Under the pieces are notes generated by a model, which saw only the letters and a program-made list of their open reading frames with translations, ran no database searches and was not told where the DNA came from. DNA of 52,577 nucleotides. It comes from Bryobacterales bacterium (GTDB taxonomy: Bacteria > Acidobacteriota > Terriglobia > Bryobacterales > Bryobacteraceae). Made by a program: the position numbers and the translations under genes. The first letter of the stretch is position 1; each line of letters begins with the position of its first letter. Positions 36,788 to 44,848 of this stretch are shown here, piece by piece. The stretch covers positions 1-52,577 of the forward strand of contig JAIXKK010000035.1 in the NCBI GenBank assembly GCA_026954325.1, read 5' to 3'.

Positions 36788-38907
36788 GATCTGCCCTCAT
36801 CCTTACCCTCGCGCTCGCCGTCAGCGCTCCACTCGCTCCCGCCCAGCGCAAGAGCGCGCCCGCCGCGGCGGCACGGTCCTATAAGGACCTGAAATTCAAG
36901 TCGCTCCGGGAACTCCGGCTGCCCGAGATTTCGAACTTCACCATGGCGAATGGCATGAAGGTCTATCTTCTCGAGAACCATGAGTTGCCCCTCGTGCGCG
37001 GCTCGCTGCGCCTGCATGCGGGGAACATCTACGATCCCTCGGATAAGGCCGGGCTGTCGGATGTCTTCGGTGAGGTCATGCGGACCGGTGGAACCAAAGA
37101 TAAAACCGGCGACCAGTTGAACGAGTTGCTCGAAGGCATGGCGGCGAGCGTCGAGACCGACATCGGCGAGACCGCCGGCACTGTTTCCTTCAACACGCTC
37201 ACGGAAAACACCGATACCGTGCTCGCCATCTTCAAGGACATTCTCACCCAGCCCGAATTCCGCCAGGAAAAACTGGATATCGCGAAAAACCAGTATCGCG
37301 GCGTCATTGCCCGGCGCAATGATAACGCCGGCGGCATCGCCTCGCGTGAGTTCGAGCGGCTCATCTACGGGCGGAACACGCCATGGGGCCGGCAGATGGA
37401 ATACGCGACGCTCGACAGCATTACGCGCCAGGACCTCATCAACTTCCATCACCGCTATTTCTTCCCCGCTAACATGGTGCTTGCCATTCAAGGCGACTTC
37501 GTCTCTTCCACCATGCGCGAGAAGCTCGAGAAGCTGTTTGCTGAATGGAATCCAAGAGAGCCGCCCGTTCCGCCCGTGCCTCCTGTCACTAACAAGGCAG
37601 TGCCCGGCATCTATTTCGCCGAAAAGAAGGACGTGAACCAAACCTCCTTCCGCCTGGGCCACCTCGGCGGCAGGTTCAGCGATAAGGATTATCCGGCGCT
37701 CGACGTGATGAATGACATTCTCGGGGGCGGCCAGTTCAGCAGCCGCCTGGTGCAGAAGGTGCGCAGCGATCTCGGCCTGGCATACAACGTGGGTTCGGCC
37801 TGGCGCGCAGCCTACGATCACCCCGGCATGTTTCTCATCAGCGGCGGGACGAAATCGCAGTCCACCGTCGAGGCGCTGAAGGCGATCCGCGTGCAGGTGG
37901 ACCGCATTCGCGACGCCGAGGTGACCGACGAAGAACTCCGCATCGCCAAGGAGAGCACGCTGAACAGCTTCGTCTTCGCCTTCGACTCTCCCGGCAAGGT
38001 GCTCAGCCGGCTGATGACTTATGAGTATTACGGCTATCCCAACGATTTCATCTTCCAGTACCAGAAGGCTGTCGCCGCGGTCACCAAGGCCGATGTCTTG
38101 CGTGTTGCGAAGGAGTATTTGAAGCCTGAGGATTTCGTCATCGTCGCCGTCGGAAAATCCGAAGATTTCGGCACGCCTCTATCGGCTTTGGGATTGCCCG
38201 TCCATAACATCGACCTCACCATTCCCGAGCCGAAACACGAAGCCGTCAAGGCCGATCCGGCTTCCCTGGCCAAGGGCAGGCAACTGCTCGAAGGCCTCCA
38301 GAAAGCCGTCGGCGGCGCGGACAAACTGGCGGCCGTCAAGGATTACACGCACACGGCGCAGGTAACGCTCACCGGCGCGCAGGCCGGGCTCAAGGTGACG
38401 CAAATCACTAAGGTCATCTATCCACAGATCCGCTTCGAGCAGCAACTGCCTTTTGGCAAGATCATCATCTATTACGACGGCAAAGGCGGCGGATTCATGG
38501 TGGGTCCGCAGGGCGCCTCTCCGCTGCCGCCGCAGGCCGCGAAACAGGCGAAGGAGGAGTTGTTCCGCTATCACCCGCTGCTCTGGCTGAGCGATCGGGA
38601 TCCGGAACGTACAGTAAACGCGACCGGCGGCCACACCGTGGAGATCAGCGACAAGGAGAACAACTGGATTCGTTTGACGCTTGATCCATCAACCGGGCTG
38701 ATCGCCAAGGCGGCCTACCGCGGTGTCGGCATGACCGGGCCGACCGAGGTGGAGGCAGTTTACGAAGACTGGAAATCCGTGGACGGCATCAAGCTCCCGT
38801 ACCAGATCAAGATCAGCCAGGGAGGCAAGCCTGCCGCTGAAGTGAGTGTCACCGAGTACAAGCTGAACTCGGGATTGAAACCGGAGGATCTCGCACGGAA
38901 GCCATGA
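36784..38907 (+). CDS. M16 family inactive partner fused to a LolA-like C-terminal domain
   Basis: A 707-residue exported protein. After the signal peptide, residues about 45-480 form an M16 fold, but where the active subunit has HMLEH this one reads GLSDVFGEVMRTGGT, so the zinc site is missing. The rest of the peptidase-like surface is retained (LGGGQFSSRLVQKVRSDLGL). Residues about 490-707 form a separate domain ending VDGIKLPYQIKISQGGKPAA, which matches the next gene's C-terminal half in pattern. Inactive M16 partners are known in heterodimers such as sphingomonad or chloroplast types. ATGA overlaps on both sides couple it to its neighbours. Confidence 0.9.
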   Translation: MRSALILTLALAVSAPLAPAQRKSAPAAAARSYKDLKFKSLRELRLPEISNFTMANGMKVYLLENHELPLVRGSLRLHAGNIYDPSDKAGLSDVFGEVMRTGGTKDKTGDQLNELLEGMAASVETDIGETAGTVSFNTLTENTDTVLAIFKDILTQPEFRQEKLDIAKNQYRGVIARRNDNAGGIASREFERLIYGRNTPWGRQMEYATLDSITRQDLINFHHRYFFPANMVLAIQGDFVSSTMREKLEKLFAEWNPREPPVPPVPPVTNKAVPGIYFAEKKDVNQTSFRLGHLGGRFSDKDYPALDVMNDILGGGQFSSRLVQKVRSDLGLAYNVGSAWRAAYDHPGMFLISGGTKSQSTVEALKAIRVQVDRIRDAEVTDEELRIAKESTLNSFVFAFDSPGKVLSRLMTYEYYGYPNDFIFQYQKAVAAVTKADVLRVAKEYLKPEDFVIVAVGKSEDFGTPLSALGLPVHNIDLTIPEPKHEAVKADPASLAKGRQLLEGLQKAVGGADKLAAVKDYTHTAQVTLTGAQAGLKVTQITKVIYPQIRFEQQLPFGKIIIYYDGKGGGFMVGPQGASPLPPQAAKQAKEELFRYHPLLWLSDRDPERTVNATGGHTVEISDKENNWIRLTLDPSTGLIAKAAYRGVGMTGPTEVEAVYEDWKSVDGIKLPYQIKISQGGKPAAEVSVTEYKLNSGLKPEDLARKP

Positions 38908-39701
38908 CGCGGCGGAGTTTGTTGTTCGGATTCGCGGGTTTGCCGGTATTTGCGCAAAGCCGGCAGGAGCGTGGAAAGAAGGTAGTGGAGAGCGCCATCG
39001 CCGGGCTCGGCGGCGCCAACTTCACGGGTATGGAAGACCGCGTCGAAGCCGGCCGCGTCTATTCCTTCTATCGCGAACGGCTCAGCGGCCTTTCTCATGC
39101 CCGCATTTACACACGCTACCTGACGCGCCCCGAGCCGCCGCGCATCGATTTCTTCGGCCTGCGCGAGCGGCAATCGTTCGGCAAAGACAAGGAGGATAAC
39201 GCTTCCCTGTTCACCGAAGCGGGCGCGTGGACTATCACCTACCGCGGCGCGCGGCCCATCGCTCCTGAAATTGTGGAGCGATTCCGCGATAGCACCCGGC
39301 GCAATGTGTTCTATATCCTGCGGCAGCGCATGGGCGAACCCGGCCTGCTGATCGAACACGAGGGCCAGGATATCGTCGAGAATCAGCCCGTGGATATCAT
39401 CAACTTCACGGACTCCGAGAACAAGGTGGTGCGGGTCTTTTTTCATACCGGTACCGGACTTCCCGCGCGGCAGGAATACGTGCGCCGCGATGAGAAGACC
39501 CGCGACCGGTTTGAAGAGGTCACGCGTTTCGCCAAATACAGGGAGGTGAAGGGCGTGCAGTGGCCCTATCAGATCCAGCGCGAGCGCAACGGCGAAAAGA
39601 TCTTCGAGATATTCTCGGAGAACGTTCAGATCAACGCGGACTTGAAGGACGACATCTTCACCTTGTCGTCGAAGATCAAGATCCTGCCTCCGGCGCGGTA
39701 A
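38904..39701 (+). CDS. Exported LolA-like protein of unknown function
   Basis: A 265-residue exported protein (signal MTRRSLLFGFAGLPVFAQ). The mature part is beta-rich; the GVQWPYQIQRERNGEKIFEI segment corresponds to the C-terminal domain of the preceding M16 partner, and EIFSENVQINADLKDDIFTL is typical of LolA/LppM-like lipoprotein-carrier folds that hold lipids in a half-barrel. It overlaps the M16 partner (ATGA) and is the last gene of the three-gene unit. A role in carrying lipid or peptide cargo for the peptidase is inference. Confidence 0.75.
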   Translation: MTRRSLLFGFAGLPVFAQSRQERGKKVVESAIAGLGGANFTGMEDRVEAGRVYSFYRERLSGLSHARIYTRYLTRPEPPRIDFFGLRERQSFGKDKEDNASLFTEAGAWTITYRGARPIAPEIVERFRDSTRRNVFYILRQRMGEPGLLIEHEGQDIVENQPVDIINFTDSENKVVRVFFHTGTGLPARQEYVRRDEKTRDRFEEVTRFAKYREVKGVQWPYQIQRERNGEKIFEIFSENVQINADLKDDIFTLSSKIKILPPAR

Positions 39702-39708
39702 GCGCTGC

Positions 39709-41580
39709 TCATTCCGGCCGCGGACCCACGGTGCTCATATCGATAGGCTGAAAGCCCAGCATCCGCGCGGGAGAATTCTGCCGCACCCGGAAGTCGTAGC
39801 TGCCGGCGTTCACGAACAGCGGATCCGCGATCACGGAGTGGGTGTCCTGCCCCGCTGCTTTCCACTCCTCCCAGGTTTTGCCGGCGAAGCGGATCGGCGT
39901 GGAGCGCAGATCGTAGTAGATGTTGCGATCCATGCGGAACTGGCCCCCTGTCCAATTGCTTCCCAGGAGCCGCCCCTGATCGAAGAGCACGATGTTGCGT
40001 TCGAAGGTGAAGGACAGGTGGGGTTCGGCGCGGCTGCGCATCAACTGGAAATCCCGGTTGAAGGCGAAGATGTTGTTGCGAACCGTATTCTCCTTGCCGT
40101 AGTGCTGGTGGAAGCCGGCGCTGGCGCAGCGGTAGACGATGTTGTTCTCAATCAGGATGTGGCTTGATCCTTCATCGGGATAGATGCCCCAACCGCCGTA
40201 GGTGAATGAAGAGATATCGTGGATGAGATTGTTGCGGATGACGGCGCCCGGTTGCATGCCCAGCGTGTAGATGCCTCCCATGTCGCTCAGCATCTCCTTG
40301 CCGATGTCGTGCAGGTGGTTGTATTCGATCACGTTTTCCTTCGACTGGTTTTCGCCGTAGCCCCAAGTCCACCCGACGCTGATGGCGGTGTAGAAGAGGT
40401 CGTGGATGTGGTTGTGGGCGATGTGATTCCGGCTTGCCTGAAGAACGAAGACTCCCACTGCGGGCGGATAGACATAGCCAAGGTGGTGAATGTCGTTGTC
40501 GGTGATCTCGTTGTCGAAGTTCCGGTCTTTCTCCTCGGCGCGCAACACCGGTTCGCCGATGCGAATGCCGCCCGCGCCGATGTCATAGATCTGATTGTGA
40601 ACGATGCGGTTATGATGGCATCCGCGGCCGAATCCGATGGCGTAGTTGCCCAGGTGGCGGAACTGGCATTTCTCAATGGAAATGTTGCCGGCGTTTACGG
40701 CTTCGAAGGCGGCGCCCACGGCCACGGCGGCCTGCGTATCGGCGTAGCCGTCGGCGTCCATGGTCCAATCCGTGTGGAGGAACTCCAAGCCGCGGAAGGT
40801 CAAGTCCCGCGCTCCGTCGATACGCACCAGTTCCGTCAGCCGTGGAGCGACAAACTCTTCCTTGGCCATATCCTCGCCGGCCAAGGGCCAGTAGGAGACG
40901 GTGTTGGATGCGCGGTCGAGCCGCCACTCGCCGGGCGAATCGAGGGCGTCGGGGGCGTTTTCGATGTAGTAGCGGGCATCCTTCTCTTTGTTCGAGGGAC
41001 GCGGGCCGGATGTCAGCGTGGCCACGTGGGCGGCTTCATCCACGCTCGCAATGGGCATGCGGATGTCCGCCCAGGCGAGCAGGGCCACCACCTCCGTGTC
41101 CGTCCCGGCCCACTCCGCCTTGATGTCGGAGCCGCGAAACTTCAGACGGAAGGGCTTGTCCTGCGAACTCGGGCCGTCGATGCGGTAGAAGCCGAAGTTG
41201 GGGGTTCGCGCCCGCTGCGCCCGTCGTCCCGATACAAATAGCTGGCGGAATGGCTGCGTCCCGGCGCCGGCGGTCCAGACGGCGCCGGAACCTTTCTTCC
41301 AGCCCGTGATCACCCGCCCGCCGCTGAGCAGCACGCGCTCCCCGGGAGCGGCTTCCCAGGTGACGCCGCTGTCCTGGCCCGAGAGAGCAAGAGGTTCCTG
41401 GAGGAAATAACGCCCGGCTCGAACGCGCACCGTGAACGGTCCGGATGCTCCGCGGGCGCGCTGCGCGCGAACCGCGTCCCGCGCGGCGGTCAGTGTGGAT
41501 ATCGGGCCGGTCATCGAGACGGTGACGGTCTCGGCGGCGAATAGGGAACAGGAGAGGAAGAAGAGGAGGATTGCTGGCAC
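39709..41580 (-). CDS. Secreted right-handed parallel beta-helix protein
   Basis: A 623-residue exported protein. After the signal there is a Pec_lyase-type N-cap (GPFTVRVRAGRYFLQEPLAL) and then a parallel beta-helix with repeating short turns, for example YAIGFGRGCHHNRIVHNQIY, HNHIHDLFYTAISVGWTWGY, NVIEYNHLHDIGKEMLSD, VIRNNLIHDISSFTYGGWGI and ILIENNIVYRCASAGF. It resembles polysaccharide lyases or glycoside hydrolases acting on acidic polysaccharides, fitting the hexuronate genes elsewhere in the window; no lyase catalytic set is certain. Convergent with the LolA-like gene, 7 bases apart. Confidence 0.88.
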   Translation of the reverse strand: MPAILLFFLSCSLFAAETVTVSMTGPISTLTAARDAVRAQRARGASGPFTVRVRAGRYFLQEPLALSGQDSGVTWEAAPGERVLLSGGRVITGWKKGSGAVWTAGAGTQPFRQLFVSGRRAQRARTPNFGFYRIDGPSSQDKPFRLKFRGSDIKAEWAGTDTEVVALLAWADIRMPIASVDEAAHVATLTSGPRPSNKEKDARYYIENAPDALDSPGEWRLDRASNTVSYWPLAGEDMAKEEFVAPRLTELVRIDGARDLTFRGLEFLHTDWTMDADGYADTQAAVAVGAAFEAVNAGNISIEKCQFRHLGNYAIGFGRGCHHNRIVHNQIYDIGAGGIRIGEPVLRAEEKDRNFDNEITDNDIHHLGYVYPPAVGVFVLQASRNHIAHNHIHDLFYTAISVGWTWGYGENQSKENVIEYNHLHDIGKEMLSDMGGIYTLGMQPGAVIRNNLIHDISSFTYGGWGIYPDEGSSHILIENNIVYRCASAGFHQHYGKENTVRNNIFAFNRDFQLMRSRAEPHLSFTFERNIVLFDQGRLLGSNWTGGQFRMDRNIYYDLRSTPIRFAGKTWEEWKAAGQDTHSVIADPLFVNAGSYDFRVRQNSPARMLGFQPIDMSTVGPRPE

Positions 41581-41587
41581 GTAGCCA

Positions 41588-42208
41588 TTATCTACGTTTC
41601 AGCATCTGTTCGAGATGGATGCGGGCGGCTTCCCACATGTAGCCGCCGATGTTGGTCTGGACGGCTTTGCGGATCTGTTCCCGGGCCTTTGCCGCATTGC
41701 CCTCGGTTTCCCAGTACAGGCCGAGGTAGAAATAGCCGTAAAAGGCACGGAACCGCTTGTCCTGGAAGGAAGGGGTTCCCGCGTTCATGGCCTGGAGCAC
41801 GTCCTTTTCCGAGCCGTGGCCTGAATAAAGGGCGTAGAGTTCCATCATCGGCACGCGGTCATCCGGGCCAACCGGAAGCAGCTTGCCGCGCGCCTCCTCC
41901 CGTTTGCCGAGCCGGGCCATGCAGAGATACCACCAGGCGGCGTTCTCGACGTCATTGGGATTCACCGCGCGATGGCTTTCAAACTGCCGCCGCCCTTCTT
42001 CGAACCTGCCCAGGTAGTAAAGGGCAATGCCGCGCTGCCACAGTTGCGGCGAGGCGGCGGGTTCGAGCCTGGCGGCTTCGTCGAAGTCCTTCACGCCGGC
42101 GGCAATCTCCCCGCGGACGAAGCGGTCCATGCCGCGCTCCACCAGGTCGCGCGCCGGTTGGGCGTCGCACAAGCCCGCTGCCAGCAGGCCAATAGAGAAC
42201 AATTTCAC
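41588..42208 (-). CDS. Exported tetratricopeptide-repeat protein
   Basis: A 206-residue protein with a signal peptide (KLFSIGLLAAGLCDAQ) and three to four TPR-like helical pairs: LVERGMDRFVRGEIAAGVKD, LWQRGIALYYLGRFEEGRR, ENAAWWYLCMARLGKREEAR and RAFYGYFYLGLYWETEGNAA. It probably scaffolds periplasmic complexes. A GTG start at 42208 gives the signal peptide; a longer GTG start at 42247 is possible, and neither has a strong ribosome binding site. The gene at 39709 follows 7 bases downstream. Confidence 0.75.
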   Translation of the reverse strand: MKLFSIGLLAAGLCDAQPARDLVERGMDRFVRGEIAAGVKDFDEAARLEPAASPQLWQRGIALYYLGRFEEGRRQFESHRAVNPNDVENAAWWYLCMARLGKREEARGKLLPVGPDDRVPMMELYALYSGHGSEKDVLQAMNAGTPSFQDKRFRAFYGYFYLGLYWETEGNAAKAREQIRKAVQTNIGGYMWEAARIHLEQMLKRR

Positions 42209-42342
42209 CCCGAGGGGGAAACCCCGGGAAACTCCGCATCTTTCCACTGTCCATTAGGATACCGGGAACTTTTCTCCGCCCGGCGGTGTCTGTAAGATTG
42301 AAGCTGGTCCCAGGGAGTAGAATCTAAGTTAGAGGCGTTTTC

Positions 42343-43008
42343 GTGGCGGATACCACAGTCGGCTTCGCGATAGACTCGCGCGTGGAACAGGCCGCGCCGG
42401 CCGATCCGGTATGGCTGCTGGAAGGGCTGCGCACGGGTGATGAAAACGCATACGAGGCTCTAGTCTCCCGCTACCAACAGCCGGTCTACAATCTGGTGTA
42501 CCGGTTGATGGATGATCCGTCGGATGCGAGCGACGTCGTGCAGGAAGTATTTCTGAAGGTATTTCGCAACGTGAGTTCGTTCCGGGGGAACAGCAGCCTG
42601 AAGACCTGGATCTACCGGATTGCGGTGAATGAGGCGCACAATCACCGGCGTTGGTTTGCGCGCCACCGGCGGAGGGAAGTGGGTCTGGAGGGTGAAGAAG
42701 AAGGCGCAAGGCCGCTGCAGGATGTGCTTTGCGATTCCGGGCGGTCCCCATACGACCTCGCGGCGGGCAGCGAGACACGCGCGCTGGTGGAGGATGCTCT
42801 CACCGGGGTGAACCCCGTCTTTCGCGCGGCCGTGATTCTGCGCGATATGGAAGACATGAGTTACGAGGAGGTTGCGGAAGTTCTACAGGTCTCTATCGGG
42901 ACTGTGAAATCAAGGATTCTGCGCGGACGCGAAGCACTGCGCAAAACACTGGCTGGCCGGTTGGAGCCGGGACCGGAATTCAGTTGGAAGGCACAGACGG
43001 CGGAATGA
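42343..43008 (+). CDS. ECF-type RNA polymerase sigma factor (RpoE/SigW-like)
   Basis: A 221-residue sigma factor. Region 2 has YEALVSRYQQPVYNLVYRLM, DASDVVQEVFLKVFRNVSSF and SLKTWIYRIAVNEAHNHRRW; region 4 has VFRAAVILRDMEDMSYEEVA and VLQVSIGTVKSRILRGREAL. It starts with GTG at 42343 and overlaps its anti-sigma factor by 4 bases (ATGA), the usual arrangement for membrane stress control. Compared with the sigma factor at 25974 this one keeps its partner. Confidence 0.93.
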   Translation: MADTTVGFAIDSRVEQAAPADPVWLLEGLRTGDENAYEALVSRYQQPVYNLVYRLMDDPSDASDVVQEVFLKVFRNVSSFRGNSSLKTWIYRIAVNEAHNHRRWFARHRRREVGLEGEEEGARPLQDVLCDSGRSPYDLAAGSETRALVEDALTGVNPVFRAAVILRDMEDMSYEEVAEVLQVSIGTVKSRILRGREALRKTLAGRLEPGPEFSWKAQTAE

Positions 43009-43736
43009 ATATGAGATTGCTGACCGCGTTGTTCTCTCCCCGGAGCTCCCCAGCGTGCTGGCGGGTGGGTTCGCGACTGTCCGGATACGTGGACGGCGTG
43101 CTGGCCCATGCCGAGCGGCGGGAAGTTTCGGTACACCTGAGGGAGTGCGGCAAGTGCGCTCTCCGGTATGAAGAGCTTTCGCGAACGCGAGGTCTGGTGA
43201 AGAAGCTGCCATCGATGGCTCCTCCATCCGAACTGAGCGTGAGACTGCGGGAGATGGCCTTGCAAGAGGCTGCTTGCCGCAGGAGTATCGCGCACGACGA
43301 AAGCATGGCTCAGTTTGCGCTGGAAGGGATGAAGCAGCGCGCGAGCAATCTGATGCGGCCGCTGGCGCTCCCGTTTGCGGGCGGTCTGGTTTCCGCGATG
43401 GTGCTGTTCAGCATGCTGGTTCCCTCCTTTCCAGCCGGGACCGCGCGGAATTTGTCCAATGACGTTCCGACCGCCTTCTACCAGGAGCCGAGCGTGAAGA
43501 GCGTGGCTCCGTTCAGCATCAGTGACGATGAGATTGTCGTCGAAGTGATGCTGGATGATCAGGGGCAGGTGATCGACTACAGCCTGCCGCAGGGCAAAGT
43601 GAATGCGGAGATCCGCAGCGAGATTGAGAACACTCTGCTGTTTGCCCGCTTCACGCCGGCGCTCTCTTTCGGACAGCCCATGGCGGGCAAGTTACTCCTC
43701 TCGTTCCGCCGCAGCCGGATTGACGTGAAGGGCTGA
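43005..43736 (+). CDS. Anti-sigma factor with TonB-like C-terminal domain
   Basis: A 243-residue membrane-bound anti-sigma factor. The N-terminus has a zinc anti-sigma motif, SVHLRECGKCALRYEELSRT (HxxxCxxC type). A membrane helix is at about 125-145 (PFAGGLVSAMVLFSMLVPSF). The periplasmic C-terminal part has EVMLDDQGQVIDYSLPQGK and a FARFTPALSFGQP segment, very like the TonB C-terminal fold (usual pattern VxVxxDxxGxVxxxxV...FxPAxxxGxP). So it may sense or receive energy or force from a TonB-type partner. The start is set by the ATGA overlap with the sigma gene. Confidence 0.87.
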   Translation: MNMRLLTALFSPRSSPACWRVGSRLSGYVDGVLAHAERREVSVHLRECGKCALRYEELSRTRGLVKKLPSMAPPSELSVRLREMALQEAACRRSIAHDESMAQFALEGMKQRASNLMRPLALPFAGGLVSAMVLFSMLVPSFPAGTARNLSNDVPTAFYQEPSVKSVAPFSISDDEIVVEVMLDDQGQVIDYSLPQGKVNAEIRSEIENTLLFARFTPALSFGQPMAGKLLLSFRRSRIDVKG

Positions 43737-43738
43737 GT

Positions 43739-44506
43739 TTGGGCCAACGGCTCGGACAGCATTTCCTGGTACGCACCTCTATCCTGGATCGCATAGCCAG
43801 AGTTGCGTGCGAGGAGCGGGAGCCACTGGTGGTAGAGATCGGCCCAGGGCGGGGGGCGCTCACCGCGTATCTCGTAGAGCGGGCGCAACGAGTGGTGGCG
43901 GTGGAGTTAGACCACATTCTGGCGGCTGGGCTGCGGTTGAAGTTCGCCCACGCATCTCAGTTCGAATTGGTGGAGGGCGATGTGCTCGCCGCGGACTTGG
44001 GGCAATGGGGGCGGGCCGTGGTGGTGGGCAATCTGCCGTACTACATCACGTCACCGATCCTGGAGCGCGCCCTGGCGCTGGGGCCGCTTCTCAAACGGGC
44101 AGTGTTCCTGATGCAGAAGGAAGTGGCGCAGCGTCTGGTGGCCGCGCCGGGGAGCCGCGATTACGGATACCTCAGCGTGCGTACACAGGCGCAGGCCGAC
44201 GCGCGACTGCTGTTCACCGTGCCGCCGCGGGCATTCCAGCCGCCGCCGAAAGTGGACTCAGGGGCAGTTCTGCTGACCATGCGGCAAACGCCTCTTGTGG
44301 AAGATATGCACGGGTTTTTGAAGTTCGCCGCGGCATGCTTTCACCAGAAGCGAAAGAATCTGCGGAACAATCTGACCGCGGTGTACGGGGAGATGGGCGA
44401 TTTCGCGGAAGCACGCCTGCGGGCGGAGCAACTGAGCCTGGAGCAACTGGCGGATCTGTGGAGGCGGCTGAGGGAGTTGGCCAGCGACCGGGCAATTGGC
44501 ACGTGA
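43739..44506 (+). CDS. rsmA: 16S rRNA dimethyladenosine transferase RsmA/KsgA
   Basis: A 255-residue KsgA. SAM site VVEIGPGRGALTAYL, then EGDVLAADLG and the catalytic NLPYYITSPIL; later PPPKVDSGAV and the C-terminal helical subdomain with FHQKRKNLRNNL. It dimethylates A1518 and A1519 of 16S rRNA near the decoding site. The start is TTG at 43739, 2 bases after the anti-sigma stop; the first coded residues GQRLGQHFL match the family. It may be partly co-transcribed with the sigma/anti-sigma pair. Confidence 0.95.
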   Translation: MGQRLGQHFLVRTSILDRIARVACEEREPLVVEIGPGRGALTAYLVERAQRVVAVELDHILAAGLRLKFAHASQFELVEGDVLAADLGQWGRAVVVGNLPYYITSPILERALALGPLLKRAVFLMQKEVAQRLVAAPGSRDYGYLSVRTQAQADARLLFTVPPRAFQPPPKVDSGAVLLTMRQTPLVEDMHGFLKFAAACFHQKRKNLRNNLTAVYGEMGDFAEARLRAEQLSLEQLADLWRRLRELASDRAIGT

Positions 44507-44724
44507 GTAACGAAAGGGACCCGGCCCGCGCCGCGTCCGGCAAGGTTGCGGATGCGGCCGGCGCCGCCGCTGACAGCGGTTCGGCGGTATCGTCCACTTC
44601 CACTTCGGCGGTACATCTCCCGTATTCGCCGCCATCGCCGCGCATACGCCTGGATGGTCCGGCCGCCTCCCGGCTGTCCGGGCAACAGGGCGGGGCTGAT
44701 GAACAAGACAGTTGCGAATCTCAT
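44470..44724 (-). pseudogene. Possible remnant of a secreted Solibacteres-type protein
   Basis: In the 342-base gap between rsmA and the carbamoyltransferase no intact gene is evident. On the minus strand an ATG at 44724 gives a signal-like MRFATVLFISPALLPGQ; protein-like pieces then appear in different frames, YGRCTAEVEVDDTAE and GRIRNLAGRGAGRV. This resembles a frameshifted small secreted protein of a type I associate with Solibacteres, but that resemblance is from memory and weak. Confidence 0.25.
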
Positions 44725-44805
44725 TTTCGCCCTCCTTGCCGAGTGACATCCAAATCGATGCCTCCCGCGAACGGCGGATTTCGCCGGGGAAAGGGGGCGG
44801 ACCTC

Positions 44806-44811
44806 TATACT
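44806..44811 (+). promoter_or_regulatory. Possible -10 element for the carbamoyltransferase operon
   Basis: TATACT (5 of 6 to TATAAT) lies 37 bases upstream of the carbamoyltransferase ATG, which itself is preceded by AAGGA as ribosome binding site. No good -35 hexamer is seen 16-18 bases upstream. Confidence 0.3.
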
Positions 44812-44848
44812 GGTAGTTCATACTTCGAAGTCGAAGGCGCAAGGATTC

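Noticed and set aside
41480..41490. Sequence TGTGGATAT resembling a DnaA box near the composition switch
   Set aside because: A single near-match with one mismatch inside a coding gene is expected by chance; there is no cluster, AT-rich unwinding region or dnaA gene nearby.
43604..43617. TGCGGAGATCCGCA palindrome resembling the arms of the uxaC operator
   Set aside because: It lies inside the anti-sigma coding sequence and has a different spacer, so it is probably coincidental.
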